A DNA stretch of 64,000 nt from SIG603 sp963611165 (GCA_963611165.1 CAVDQG010000006.1:1-64000); one strand, 5' to 3'; shown: positions 33,398 to 41,400, counted from the stretch's first letter. The notes: generated by a model not told the origin, from the letters alone. Made by a program: numbers and translations.

Positions 33398-35494
33398 ATG
33401 TCAGACAAAAATCCCAAAACAATCAAATATGCACTCACTCCCAAGTTTCCGAGAATGATTCACGGAGCGGACTATAACCCGGAGCAGTGGCTCAGTTACC
33501 CCGAGATTCTCGAGAAGGATGTGGAGCTGATGAAAAAGGCTCACATGAATTCCGTTTCTGTTGGAATTTTCTCCTGGGCAAATTTAGAGCCCGAGGAGGG
33601 AGTTTATGATTTCGACTGGCTCGAAAAAATAATCGACAAACTTTACGAGAACGGAATTTACACCGTGCTTGCAACCCCGTCAGGAGCAAAGCCGCTCTGG
33701 ATGAGCGAGAAATACGAGGAGGTAAGAAGAGTTTCCCGTGACGGCAGACGCGAAAAAAGCGGAGAGAGAGAAAATCACTGCTACACATCGCCCTATTACC
33801 GAATGAAGGTGAAGCAAATCGACACAAAGCTTGCCGAAAGATTTTCTTCTCACCCGGGTGTGGTACTCTGGCATATCTCAAATGAATTTTGCGGAGATTG
33901 CTACTGCCCCAAGTGCATAGCCGCCTTCAGAGATTGGTTAAAAGAAAAATACGAGAGTCTCGATAAGCTCAACGAGGCATGGTGGACGGGTTTCTGGTCG
34001 CATCGCTATCAGTCATGGGAGCAGATTAACCCACCGTTCGACAACGGTGAAAATTCCGTTCACGGACTCACAATCGACTGGAGAAGATTCATCACACACC
34101 AGACGGTCGATTTTATGAAAGCCGAGATAGACGCCGTAAAGGCGGTTAATCCCGATATTCCGTGCACGGCAAACCTCATGAGCTTCTATGACGGACTTAA
34201 TTACAATAAATTCGACTGCCTCGATGTTGTCTCATGGGACAGCTATCCGATGTGGCACCACGGCGATAATGTAGCCGTTGCGGCAAGAAGTGCGGCTTGC
34301 CACGATGTTATGAGAAGTGTAAAGCATGAGAATTTTCTCCTTATGGAGAACACTCCGAGTGCTGTAAACTGGGCGCCTGTCTCCAAGCTTAAAAAGCCGG
34401 GAATGCTTATGGGCAGTTCTTTGCAGGCTTTGGCACACGGCTCGCAGTCCGTTCAGTATTTCCAGTTCAGAAAATCACGCGGATCTACGGAGAAATTCCA
34501 CGGTGCGGTGGTAGACCATGTCGGAACGGACAACACGAGGGTTTTCCGTGAGGTTACAGAGGTAGGAAAGATGCTCGAAGCCTTGAACGACAAGCTTTAT
34601 AACACGTCCGTCAAGTCCGATGTTGCAGTTGTTTACGACTGGGAGAATCGCTGGGCGGTCGAGGATGCATGCGGCCCGAGAAAGGGTTCGGGTGCAACGG
34701 TTTGGGACGCAAAGACGGACGGTATCCACTATGTCGAGACCGTGCTTGCTCATCATAAGGCTTTTTGGAGCAAGGGAATAAATGTCGATTTTGTCGACAT
34801 GGAGGACGATATCAGTTCTTACAAACTTCTTGTCTGTCCCATGCTCTACATGCTAAGACACGATTTTGACAAGAAAATCCGTGAGTTTGTGAAAAACGGC
34901 GGAACTGTCGTTATGACAGTTAATTCGGCAATCGTAAATGAAACAGACCTTTGCTTCCTCGGCGGATGGCCGGGAAAGCTTATGGATGTTTTCGGCGTAT
35001 GGAACGAGAGCATAGACGGACTTTGGGACGAAGACCGCAACAGCATAGAGATGACGGAAAACGCAGGTTTCGGCGGCTCGTTCGAGGTTAAAGAGCTTTG
35101 CGGAATCATCCACAAAAACTCGGAGACGACAGAGGTTCTCGGAGTTTACGGCAGCGACTTCTACAAGGGAGAACCCGTTCTCACAAGGAACAAATTCGGC
35201 GAGGGAACGGCTTATTACCTTGCGGCTCAGGTCGGAGAAGATTTCCTTTCAGAGCTTTATGAGAAGATAACGGCAGAGTGCGGGATAGAGAAAAATATCG
35301 ACGCCGCTTTGCCTTACGGAGTCACTGCGCACTCGAGAATTTCAGAAGACGGCGAAAAGTATATTTTCCTCGAAAATTACGGCGATGAGGAAAAAGAAAT
35401 AATTCTCGAAAGAAATTATACCGATGTGCTTGGCAGTTTCAAGGCAAATTCAATTAAACTTTCTCCTTATGAAGTACGAGTATTAACAGATTAA
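33398..35494 (+). CDS. GH42 beta-galactosidase
   Basis: 698 residues, cytoplasmic (no signal peptide). Hydrolyses terminal beta-galactose residues. The N-terminal TIM barrel carries the acid/base Glu163 (HISNEFCG) and nucleophile Glu317 (LLMENTPSAVNW). Cys128, Cys168, Cys170 and Cys173 match the zinc cluster of many GH42 enzymes. The trimerisation domain and a small C-terminal beta domain follow. TGTGGAGG precedes the ATG. No transporter is next to it, so the sugar must enter by a system elsewhere. Confidence 0.93.
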   Translation: MSDKNPKTIKYALTPKFPRMIHGADYNPEQWLSYPEILEKDVELMKKAHMNSVSVGIFSWANLEPEEGVYDFDWLEKIIDKLYENGIYTVLATPSGAKPLWMSEKYEEVRRVSRDGRREKSGERENHCYTSPYYRMKVKQIDTKLAERFSSHPGVVLWHISNEFCGDCYCPKCIAAFRDWLKEKYESLDKLNEAWWTGFWSHRYQSWEQINPPFDNGENSVHGLTIDWRRFITHQTVDFMKAEIDAVKAVNPDIPCTANLMSFYDGLNYNKFDCLDVVSWDSYPMWHHGDNVAVAARSAACHDVMRSVKHENFLLMENTPSAVNWAPVSKLKKPGMLMGSSLQALAHGSQSVQYFQFRKSRGSTEKFHGAVVDHVGTDNTRVFREVTEVGKMLEALNDKLYNTSVKSDVAVVYDWENRWAVEDACGPRKGSGATVWDAKTDGIHYVETVLAHHKAFWSKGINVDFVDMEDDISSYKLLVCPMLYMLRHDFDKKIREFVKNGGTVVMTVNSAIVNETDLCFLGGWPGKLMDVFGVWNESIDGLWDEDRNSIEMTENAGFGGSFEVKELCGIIHKNSETTEVLGVYGSDFYKGEPVLTRNKFGEGTAYYLAAQVGEDFLSELYEKITAECGIEKNIDAALPYGVTAHSRISEDGEKYIFLENYGDEEKEIILERNYTDVLGSFKANSIKLSPYEVRVLTD

Positions 35495-35539
35495 ACAAAA
35501 TTTATAAAAAATAGCGAATCGGTGGCAAAAGTGAATTTT

Positions 35540-35568
35540 TTGTGATAAAATCTTTACTGTAATTTAAT
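35540..35568 (+). promoter_or_regulatory. Weak promoter of the PRPP-synthetase-like gene
   Basis: TTGTGA (35540-35545), 17 bases, TTTAAT (35563-35568). Modest match only. Confidence 0.35.
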
Positions 35569-35604
35569 ATTTGACTTTTCATAAATAGCTGAAAGGAATT
35601 TTTT

Positions 35605-36753
35605 ATGGAAACAAGCGAGAAGAAATATTTTGATCCTGCAAGCAGTGTAGCCCCAATCGGAATTGTTGCTCTTGAGGGAGCAAGCGAATTCGCAAAAAAG
35701 GTTGAAGCACACCTTTTGAAATGGGCAAGCGAGGCCGGTCACAGATGCGAGACTTTCTTAATCAGCAATGACTGCCCCAGATTCCAGTCCGGTGACAGCA
35801 AGGGTATGATCAACGAGACAGTCAGAGGTCTTGACCTTTATTTCATCGTTGATGTAGGAAATTACAGCATCACTTACGATTATTTCGGACAGAAAAACCA
35901 CATGTCCCCCGATGACCACTATCAGGATCTGAAGCGTCTCATCCAGGCAGCTTCCGGCAAGGCTCACAGAGTTAACGTTGTTATGCCGCTTCTTTACGGC
36001 GGAAGACAGCACAGACGTTCCTACCGTGAATCTCTCGACTGTGCATTTGCACTTCAGGAGCTTCAGGCAATGGGTGTAGACAATATCGTTACATTTGACG
36101 CACACGACCCAAGAGTTGTCAATGCTGTTCCGATTATGGGCTTCGATAACCTCATGCCTACATATCAGGTTCTCAAGGAGATGTTCAAGGATCTTCCTAA
36201 CCAGCAGTTCGACAAGGAGCACTTCATGGTTATTTCTCCTGATGAGGGCGCTCTTAACAGAAATATGTACTATGCTTCGACTCTCGGTTGTGATCTCGGT
36301 ATGTACTACAAGCGCCGTGACTACTCAAAGGTTGTCAACGGAAGAAACCCGATCGTCGCTCACGAGTATCTCGGTGAGAGCATGAAGGACAAGACCGTTT
36401 TCGTTTCCGATGATATCATCGCTTCAGGCGAGAGCATGCTCGACATCGCTTACAAGGCAAAAGCAGCAGGCGCTTCAAAGTTCCTTTGCTATGCAACATA
36501 CACAATCTTTACCGCAGGTCTTGAGAAGTTCGATGAGGCTTACAAGAACGGCGTTATCGACGGTATTTTCGGCTCTAACCTCACATATCTCATGCCTGAG
36601 CTTCAGGACAGAGAGTGGTTCCACGAGGTAGACTGCTCTAAGTACACAGCTTACTACATTTCCGCACTCAACCACGATGTTTCTATCGGAACACTTGTTG
36701 ACAGCCATAAGAAGATTAACGCTCTTATCGAAAGCAGAAATACAAAGAAATAA
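35605..36753 (+). CDS. Ribose-phosphate pyrophosphokinase-like protein, clostridial long form
   Basis: 382 residues, longer than classical Prs (about 315). Makes PRPP from ribose-5-phosphate and ATP if active. The family layout is recognisable: an MPLLYGGRQHRRSYRESLD segment (flexible loop region, about 122-140), FDAHDPRVVNAVP, and the PRPP-binding loop FVSDDIIASGESMLD near 270, where classical enzymes have VDDMIDTGGT. The loop keeps the DD pair and Ser-Gly but is clearly divergent. It stands alone between a weak promoter and a terminator. Confidence 0.8.
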   Translation: METSEKKYFDPASSVAPIGIVALEGASEFAKKVEAHLLKWASEAGHRCETFLISNDCPRFQSGDSKGMINETVRGLDLYFIVDVGNYSITYDYFGQKNHMSPDDHYQDLKRLIQAASGKAHRVNVVMPLLYGGRQHRRSYRESLDCAFALQELQAMGVDNIVTFDAHDPRVVNAVPIMGFDNLMPTYQVLKEMFKDLPNQQFDKEHFMVISPDEGALNRNMYYASTLGCDLGMYYKRRDYSKVVNGRNPIVAHEYLGESMKDKTVFVSDDIIASGESMLDIAYKAKAAGASKFLCYATYTIFTAGLEKFDEAYKNGVIDGIFGSNLTYLMPELQDREWFHEVDCSKYTAYYISALNHDVSIGTLVDSHKKINALIESRNTKK

Positions 36754-36777
36754 GCAGTAAACAAGCTTTATAAATTC

Positions 36778-36808
36778 GGCGTTCCTTTATCGGGGACGCC
36801 GTTTTTGC
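36778..36808 (+). terminator. Terminator of the PRPP-synthetase-like gene
   Basis: GGCGTTCC (36778-36785) pairs with GGGGACGCC (36792-36800, with a G-T pair), followed by GTTTTTG. Confidence 0.8.
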
Positions 36809-36816
36809 TTTATTTA

Positions 36817-36845
36817 TTGACAAGAAATTCAGATGCATCTATAAT
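36817..36845 (+). promoter_or_regulatory. Consensus promoter of larC
   Basis: TTGACA (36817-36822), 17 bases, TATAAT (36840-36845): both boxes match the consensus fully. About 170 transcribed bases lie between it and larC. Confidence 0.85.
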
Positions 36846-36865
36846 TTGAACAGAAGAAAAGAGCC

Positions 36866-36937
36866 ATGAAGGCTCATAAGAAAAAACACAACCAAAAAGG
36901 TACTATGAAGGTACACGGCTCATGCGAATTTGAGTAA
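36866..36937 (+). CDS. Putative leader peptide upstream of larC (23 aa)
   Basis: A short ORF begins MKAHKKKH, contains a second Met-Lys, and ends HGSCEFE. It has six Lys, three His and one Cys. Upstream is AGAAAAGAG, a weak ribosome site. The stop codon is ten bases before an antiterminator/terminator pair. Both ATGAAG codon pairs fall in the loops of small hairpins (GAGCC-ATGAA-GGCTC and GTAC-TATGAAG-GTAC). It may be a real attenuator peptide or, alternatively, part of a riboswitch aptamer. Confidence 0.4.
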   Translation: MKAHKKKHNQKGTMKVHGSCEFE

Positions 36938-36946
36938 ACCGAAGAA

Positions 36947-36971
36947 AGTCTGTGAGAAATTAACACAGGCT
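36947..36971 (+). promoter_or_regulatory. Candidate antiterminator in the larC leader
   Basis: AGTCTGTG (36947-36954) pairs over 8 bp (one G-T) with CACAGGCT (36964-36971). This takes up the left arm of the terminator that follows, so the two structures exclude each other. Confidence 0.55.
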
Positions 36972-37000
36972 CTGTTTGTTCGCAGGCTGTGTGCTTTTTT
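36963..37000 (+). terminator. Attenuator terminator before larC
   Basis: ACACAG (36963-36968) pairs with CTGTGT (36987-36992), with an inner CTG/CAG stem, followed by GCTTTTTT (T run 36995-37000). It ends 21 bases before the larC ATG, so larC is expressed only when it is bypassed. Confidence 0.65.
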
Positions 37001-37021
37001 GTTTAATTTAAGGAGGAAAAA

Positions 37022-37924
37022 ATGAACAGAAAAACAAAAACACTTTATCTCGATTGCTCCATGGGAGCGGCGGGCGATATGCTCACGGCGGCATTGCTTG
37101 AGCTTTTGACAGAAGAACAGCAAATTGAATTTGTGGAAAAAATGAACAATCTCGGCATTCCGGGGGTTGAGGTGCAGAAATCCACCGTCTCAAAATGCGG
37201 AATAAACGGCACTCATGTCAAGGTGCTTGTGAATGGCGAGGAGGAGGGCGAGCTTATGCTTCACCACCATCACCATGACGAGTATGAACACAGTCATGAA
37301 CATACGCACGAGCATGAACATGAGCATACTCACGAACACGACCATGAACACACTCACGAACACAGCCACGACCATCATCATGACCACGGTCATACGCATA
37401 CTCACAGCCACCACGGCATGGCGGATATCGAGCATATTGTCATGCATCATCTCGATATTCCCGAAAATGTAAAGCATGATATCATGGCGGTTTACGGTGA
37501 AATAGCAGAAGCGGAGAGCGTCGCTCACGGAAAGCCGATAGACGAGATTCATTTTCATGAGGTCGGAACCATGGACGCCGTTGCGGATATAACGGCAGTT
37601 TGCCTTTTGGTTGATATGATTAAGCCTGAGAAAATCATTGCTTCTCCCGTTCATGTCGGTTCGGGCACGGTTAGATGCGCTCACGGAATACTTCCCGTTC
37701 CCGCTCCCGCAACAGCATATATACTTCGAGGCGTTCCGATTTACGGCGGAAAAATCAAATCGGAGCTTTGCACTCCGACGGGTGCGGCACTTTTAAAGCA
37801 CTTTGTCTCTTCGTTCGGTGATATGCCGATAATCAGCCTCGAGAAAATCGGCTACGGAATGGGCTACAAGGATTTTCCGCAGGCTAACTGCGTGAGAGCC
37901 TTTTTTGGTGAAACAAATGAGTGA
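37022..37924 (+). CDS. larC: LarC1: nickel-pincer cofactor biosynthesis protein, N-terminal part
   Basis: 300 residues. LarC is the CTP-dependent nickel chelatase (cyclometallase) that inserts nickel into the pyridinium-bisthiocarboxylate cofactor of lactate racemase and related enzymes. Begins TLYLDCSMGAAGDMLTAALL, typical. Residues 81-131 are a His-rich stretch with 28 His in 51 residues, mixed with Glu, Asp and Thr, probably a nickel store. AAGGAGG lies before the ATG. It ends at 37924 inside the second frame that encodes the rest of the family. No larA, larB or larE is in the window. Confidence 0.92.
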   Translation: MNRKTKTLYLDCSMGAAGDMLTAALLELLTEEQQIEFVEKMNNLGIPGVEVQKSTVSKCGINGTHVKVLVNGEEEGELMLHHHHHDEYEHSHEHTHEHEHEHTHEHDHEHTHEHSHDHHHDHGHTHTHSHHGMADIEHIVMHHLDIPENVKHDIMAVYGEIAEAESVAHGKPIDEIHFHEVGTMDAVADITAVCLLVDMIKPEKIIASPVHVGSGTVRCAHGILPVPAPATAYILRGVPIYGGKIKSELCTPTGAALLKHFVSSFGDMPIISLEKIGYGMGYKDFPQANCVRAFFGETNE

Positions 37925-38360
37925 TAATTTTGAGGGTGATTTTGTAACCGAGCTTCGCTTAAATGTCGATGATATGACGGCGGAGGAGCTTGGTTTTGCC
38001 ATGGAGAAAATCTATGAGGCAGGCGCTCTCGAGTGCTTTTTCACGCCTGTAACCATGAAAAAATGCCGCCCCGGTACTCTTGTAACCATACTTGTGAGGG
38101 ACGAAAAAAAGGAAGCTGTAATTTTTGCGGCGTTCAAGCATACGAACACAATCGGAATAAGGGAAAGCGTTTGTAAGCGATACACTCTTTCCCGTCATTT
38201 CGAGACGGTGGAAACAGAGAAGGGCAGTGTTCGCAAGAAGATAAGCGAGGGCTACGGCGTCAGACGGGAAAAGCTTGAGTTTGACGACCTTGCAAAAATA
38301 GCGAACGAAAATAATATTTCTCTTAAAGAAGCAAGAATATTGGCGGAGAGCGAAAAGTAA
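37905..38360 (+). CDS. larC: LarC2: C-terminal part of LarC in the +1 frame
   Basis: 151 residues by the open frame starting at TTG 37905, or about 147 residues from ATG 37917. It contains ELRLNVDDMTAEELGFAMEKI, the start of the LarC C-terminal domain. The frame is +1 relative to LarC1 and overlaps it by 20 bases, with a stop (TGA 37893) just upstream. Lactobacillus plantarum LarC is made as a fusion by programmed frameshifting, and the six-T run at 37901-37906 is a plausible slip site here. Translation from the ATG with coupling (ATGAGTGA) is the alternative. Confidence 0.85.
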   Translation: MVKQMSDNFEGDFVTELRLNVDDMTAEELGFAMEKIYEAGALECFFTPVTMKKCRPGTLVTILVRDEKKEAVIFAAFKHTNTIGIRESVCKRYTLSRHFETVETEKGSVRKKISEGYGVRREKLEFDDLAKIANENNISLKEARILAESEK

Positions 38361-38379
38361 ACAACTCATAATGTATTGG

Positions 38380-38416
38380 CGAAGACGCTTTCGGGAAGAA
38401 GCGTCTTCGTTTTTTG
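38380..38416 (+). terminator. Terminator of larC
   Basis: CGAAGACGCTT (38380-38390) pairs with AAGCGTCTTCG (38399-38409), 11 bp perfect, then TTTTTT. Confidence 0.85.
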
Positions 38417-38443
38417 CTTTTATGCGGTCAAAGTAAAAAAAGC

Positions 38444-38472
38444 TTGCTATTTTACGCTGTAATTGATAAAAT
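38444..38472 (+). promoter_or_regulatory. Promoter of pnp
   Basis: TTGCTA (38444-38449), 17 bases, TAAAAT (38467-38472) with TGA before it (extended -10). Confidence 0.65.
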
Positions 38473-38486
38473 AAATCAGTTAGTAA

Positions 38487-38595
38487 AAAAGCCGACAGCC
38501 AAGCTTACTGTTTAGCAGTGAAACGAGTTCTCTCGGGCAGAGGATTGGTTTAATTGTTAAACAGCGGTTAGGTACAGAAACAATTTGTCGGTTTT
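38487..38595 (+). ncRNA. Multi-branched structured leader of pnp
   Basis: AAAAGCCGACA pairs with TGTCGGTTTT (38586-38595) over 10 bp across about 88 bases. Inside are three small hairpins: ACTG-TTTAG-CAGT (38507-38519), CGAG-TTCT-CTCG (38524-38535) and GTTTAA-TTG-TTAAAC (38548-38562). This is a closed multi-helix junction. In other bacteria PNPase controls its own mRNA via a leader hairpin and RNase III; the same is inferred here. Confidence 0.5.
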
Positions 38596-38629
38596 CATAA
38601 ATGACTTATTAAAGAAAGGATTAACCGCA

Positions 38630-40825
38630 ATGTTCGAGAATTTCAGAAAATTTGAGACAGTTTTCGCAGGCAGACCGCTCGTTGTCGAGACAGGTAAAAT
38701 GGCTCAGCTCGCAAACGGCGAGTGCCTTGTCAGATACGGCGAAACAACAGTTCATGTTGCAGCAACAGCTGCTCCGAAGCCGAGAGAGGGCGTAGACTTC
38801 TTCCCGCTTTCCGTTGACTTTGAGGAGAAGCTTTATTCCGTAGGTAAGATTCCCGGATCTTACACAAAGAGAGAGGGCAGACCGACAGATAAGTCCATTC
38901 TCGTTTGCAGAATGATCGACAGACCTATAAGACCGCTCTTCCCGAAGGACATGAGAAACGATGTTTCCATCGTTGCAACAGTTATGTCCGTTGACCACGA
39001 CTGCTCTCCCGAGATTGCAGCAATGGTCGGTACAAGTATCGCACTTTCCATTTCCGATATTCCGTGGAACGGCCCGATTTCAGGCGTTTCAGTCGGCAGA
39101 GTTAACGGCGAGTTCGTTATCAACCCGACTCAGGAGCAGAGAAAGGTAAGCGAGATGGCTGTCACAGTCGCTTCCACAGACAAGAAGATTGCTATGATCG
39201 AGGCCGGCGCAAACGAGATAAGCGACGAGGATATGCTCGAGGGCATTATGTTCGGCCACGCTGAGAACCAGAAGATTATCGAGTTCATCAAGGGCATCAA
39301 GGCTGAGATCGGCAAGCCTAAGTTCGAGTATCCGTCCAATGAGCCTGACCACGATATGTTCGAGGCTATCAAGGAGTTCGCTATCGAGGACATCAAGCTT
39401 GCTCTCGACACAGACGACAAGCTCGTTCGTGACGAAAGACTCAAGCCGATTTACGAGAAGGTTCACGAGAAGTTCGATGAGATTTACCCCGACCAGGAGG
39501 CTAAGATTGAGGAGTGCCTCTACAAGACTCAGAAGTTTGTCGTAAGAAGATGGCTTCTTGACGATAAGAAGAGAGTTGACGGCAGAGGAATGGACGAGAT
39601 AAGACCGCTTAACGCTGAGGTTGACCTTCTTCCGAGAGTTCACGGATCCGGTATGTTCACAAGAGGTCAGACACAGGTTCTCACCGTCTGCACACTCGGT
39701 TCACTCAGAGACAACCAGCTCTTCGACGGCATCGACGACGAGGAGTCTAAGAGATATATTCATCACTACAACTTCCCAAGCTACTCCGTAGGCGAGACAA
39801 AGCCTTCAAGAGGCCCGGGAAGAAGAGAAATCGGCCACGGCGCACTCGCTGAGAGAGCACTTGTACCGGTTATTCCGTCAGTTGAGGAGTTCCCATACAC
39901 AATCAGACTCGTTTCCGAGGTTCTTTCCTCCAACGGTTCCACATCTCAGGGCTCAATCTGCGGTTCCACACTTGCTCTTATGGCTGCAGGTGTTCCGATT
40001 AAGGCTCCTGTTGCAGGTATTTCCTGCGGACTTATCACCGAGGGCGACGAGTGGGATACTATGGTTGATATCCAGGGTCTCGAGGACTTCTTCGGCGACA
40101 TGGACTTCAAGGTAGCAGGTACTCACAAGGGTATCACAGCTATTCAGATGGACCTTAAGATTGACGGTCTTACACCTGAGATTATCAAGCAGGCTTTCGA
40201 GAAGACTCACAAGGCAAGAGACTATATCCTCGATGAGGTTATGCTCAAGGCTATTCCTGAGGTCAGACCCGAGCTTTCCGAGTATGCTCCGAAGATGCTT
40301 TCCACAACCGTTCCTGTTGACAAGATCCGTGAGGTTATCGGCACAGGCGGAAAGGTTATCCAGAAGATTACAGCTGAGTGCGGCGTAGAGATTAACATCG
40401 ATGACGACGGAAACTGCTTCGTTAACGGTCAGAATCTCGAGAACTGCAAGAGAGCTATCGATATCATCAACACAATCGCTCACGATCCGGAGCCGGGCAC
40501 ATATTTTGCAGGCAAGGTCACAAGAATCATGGACTTCGGTGCATTCGTCGAGATTGCTCCGGGCAAGGAAGGTCTTGTTCACGTTTCAAGACTTGATGTC
40601 AAGAGAACAGAGAACGTTCGTGATGTAGTCAACGAGGGCGACATCATCAAGGTTAAGGTTCTTGAGATAGACGATAAGGGCAGACTCAATCTATCAAGAA
40701 GAGACGCTCTCATCGACCTCGAGGGTGCTGTTCCGGAGAACACAATTTCCGACGCTCCGAGAAGAGAGAGATCCGAAAGACCGAGAAGAGACAGAGATAA
40801 CTACAGAAGAGACAGAAGAAACTGA
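38630..40825 (+). CDS. pnp: Polyribonucleotide nucleotidyltransferase (PNPase)
   Basis: 731 residues from ATG 38630, nine bases after AAAGGA. Phosphorolytic 3'-5' exoribonuclease. Two RNase PH domains (about 10-215 and 310-545, the second with GETKPSRGPGRREIGHGALAE), a KH domain (VIGTGGKVIQKI near 570) and an S1 domain (GKVTRIMDFGAFVEIAPGKEG near 640). The last 25 residues are almost all Arg, Asp, Glu and Asn, a disordered tail. A structured leader precedes it; rpsO follows rather than precedes pnp. Confidence 0.97.
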   Translation: MFENFRKFETVFAGRPLVVETGKMAQLANGECLVRYGETTVHVAATAAPKPREGVDFFPLSVDFEEKLYSVGKIPGSYTKREGRPTDKSILVCRMIDRPIRPLFPKDMRNDVSIVATVMSVDHDCSPEIAAMVGTSIALSISDIPWNGPISGVSVGRVNGEFVINPTQEQRKVSEMAVTVASTDKKIAMIEAGANEISDEDMLEGIMFGHAENQKIIEFIKGIKAEIGKPKFEYPSNEPDHDMFEAIKEFAIEDIKLALDTDDKLVRDERLKPIYEKVHEKFDEIYPDQEAKIEECLYKTQKFVVRRWLLDDKKRVDGRGMDEIRPLNAEVDLLPRVHGSGMFTRGQTQVLTVCTLGSLRDNQLFDGIDDEESKRYIHHYNFPSYSVGETKPSRGPGRREIGHGALAERALVPVIPSVEEFPYTIRLVSEVLSSNGSTSQGSICGSTLALMAAGVPIKAPVAGISCGLITEGDEWDTMVDIQGLEDFFGDMDFKVAGTHKGITAIQMDLKIDGLTPEIIKQAFEKTHKARDYILDEVMLKAIPEVRPELSEYAPKMLSTTVPVDKIREVIGTGGKVIQKITAECGVEINIDDDGNCFVNGQNLENCKRAIDIINTIAHDPEPGTYFAGKVTRIMDFGAFVEIAPGKEGLVHVSRLDVKRTENVRDVVNEGDIIKVKVLEIDDKGRLNLSRRDALIDLEGAVPENTISDAPRRERSERPRRDRDNYRRDRRN

Positions 40826-40848
40826 TTTTCAGTCAATTCAAAATTTAG

Positions 40849-40890
40849 CGGAGATGTTTTCAAACGGAAGCATCTCCGTTTTGATTTTTT
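40849..40890 (+). terminator. Terminator of pnp
   Basis: CGGAGATG (40849-40856) pairs with CATCTCCG (40871-40878), extended by three further pairs, followed by TTTTGATTTTTT. Confidence 0.8.
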
Positions 40891-40901
40891 GCTTTGTGCG
40901 A

Positions 40902-40926
40902 GGGCGACCGAAGGTCGCCACTACGG
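40902..40926 (-). repeat. CCGTAGGG palindromic element, copy 3
   Basis: GGCGACC-GAA-GGTCGCC followed by ACTACGG, the reverse orientation of the element at 61616. It sits between the pnp terminator and the rpsO promoter. Confidence 0.65.
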
Positions 40927-40945
40927 CAGATGAGAAAAATGGGTC

Positions 40946-40974
40946 TTTACAAAATTATTCCCGTGTGATACAAT
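40946..40974 (+). promoter_or_regulatory. Promoter of rpsO
   Basis: TTTACA (40946-40951), 17 bases, TACAAT (40969-40974) with TGA before it (extended -10). About 95 transcribed bases precede rpsO, with a GCAGAT-AA-ATCTGC hairpin at 41048-41061, a possible S15 feedback leader. Confidence 0.65.
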
Positions 40975-41078
40975 ACTAAAGCTACCCAAGTCTCGGTATC
41001 GGGAAACACCAACCCTCATCTGTGACTTAGGGCAAATATTAAAAACAGCAGATAAATCTGCGGAAAAGGTGGCAAATT

Positions 41079-41342
41079 ATGCTTAAAGAAGAAAAGCTCG
41101 CTATTATCGAGAAGTACGCTATTCATGAGGGTGACACAGGTTCACCGGAGGTTCAGATCGCTCTCCTCACAAAGAGAATCAACGACCTCACAGATCACCT
41201 TCGTGTTCACAAGAAGGATCATCACTCTCGCCGCGGCCTCTTAAAGATGGTCGGTCAGAGACGTTCTCTCCTCAAGTACCTCACAAAGGTAGACATCGAG
41301 AGATACAGAAAGATTGTTGCTGAGCTCGGTCTCCGTAAGTAA
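41079..41342 (+). CDS. rpsO: 30S ribosomal protein S15
   Basis: 87 residues. Binds the central domain of 16S rRNA early in assembly. The motif DTGSPEVQIALLTKRINDLT and DHHSRRGLLKMVGQRRSLL are clear. It is transcribed on its own, from promoter to terminator, downstream of pnp. Confidence 0.97.
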   Translation: MLKEEKLAIIEKYAIHEGDTGSPEVQIALLTKRINDLTDHLRVHKKDHHSRRGLLKMVGQRRSLLKYLTKVDIERYRKIVAELGLRK

Positions 41343-41372
41343 TCTTCTGAACTGCGAATTTTCGGATAATTT

Positions 41373-41400
41373 GGTCTCGGCTTATGCCGAGACCTTTTTT
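41373..41400 (+). terminator. Terminator of rpsO
   Basis: GGTCTCGGC-TTAT-GCCGAGACC (9 bp perfect) followed by TTTTTT. Confidence 0.9.

Noticed and set aside
36852..36946. Known nickel/cobalt (NiCo) or mini-ykkC riboswitch in the larC leader
   Set aside because: The conserved bases of the NiCo junction and the ACGR loops of mini-ykkC are not present; only the two-hairpin look is similar.
37190..37684. Minus-strand frame rich in Met and Val opposite larC
   Set aside because: Opposite the His codons of LarC1 (CAC/CAT read as GTG/ATG), hence its odd composition. No ribosome site.
39089..39643. 184-codon minus-strand frame opposite pnp
   Set aside because: Leu/Ser-rich shadow of the GAG/AAG codons of pnp; no start signals or motifs.
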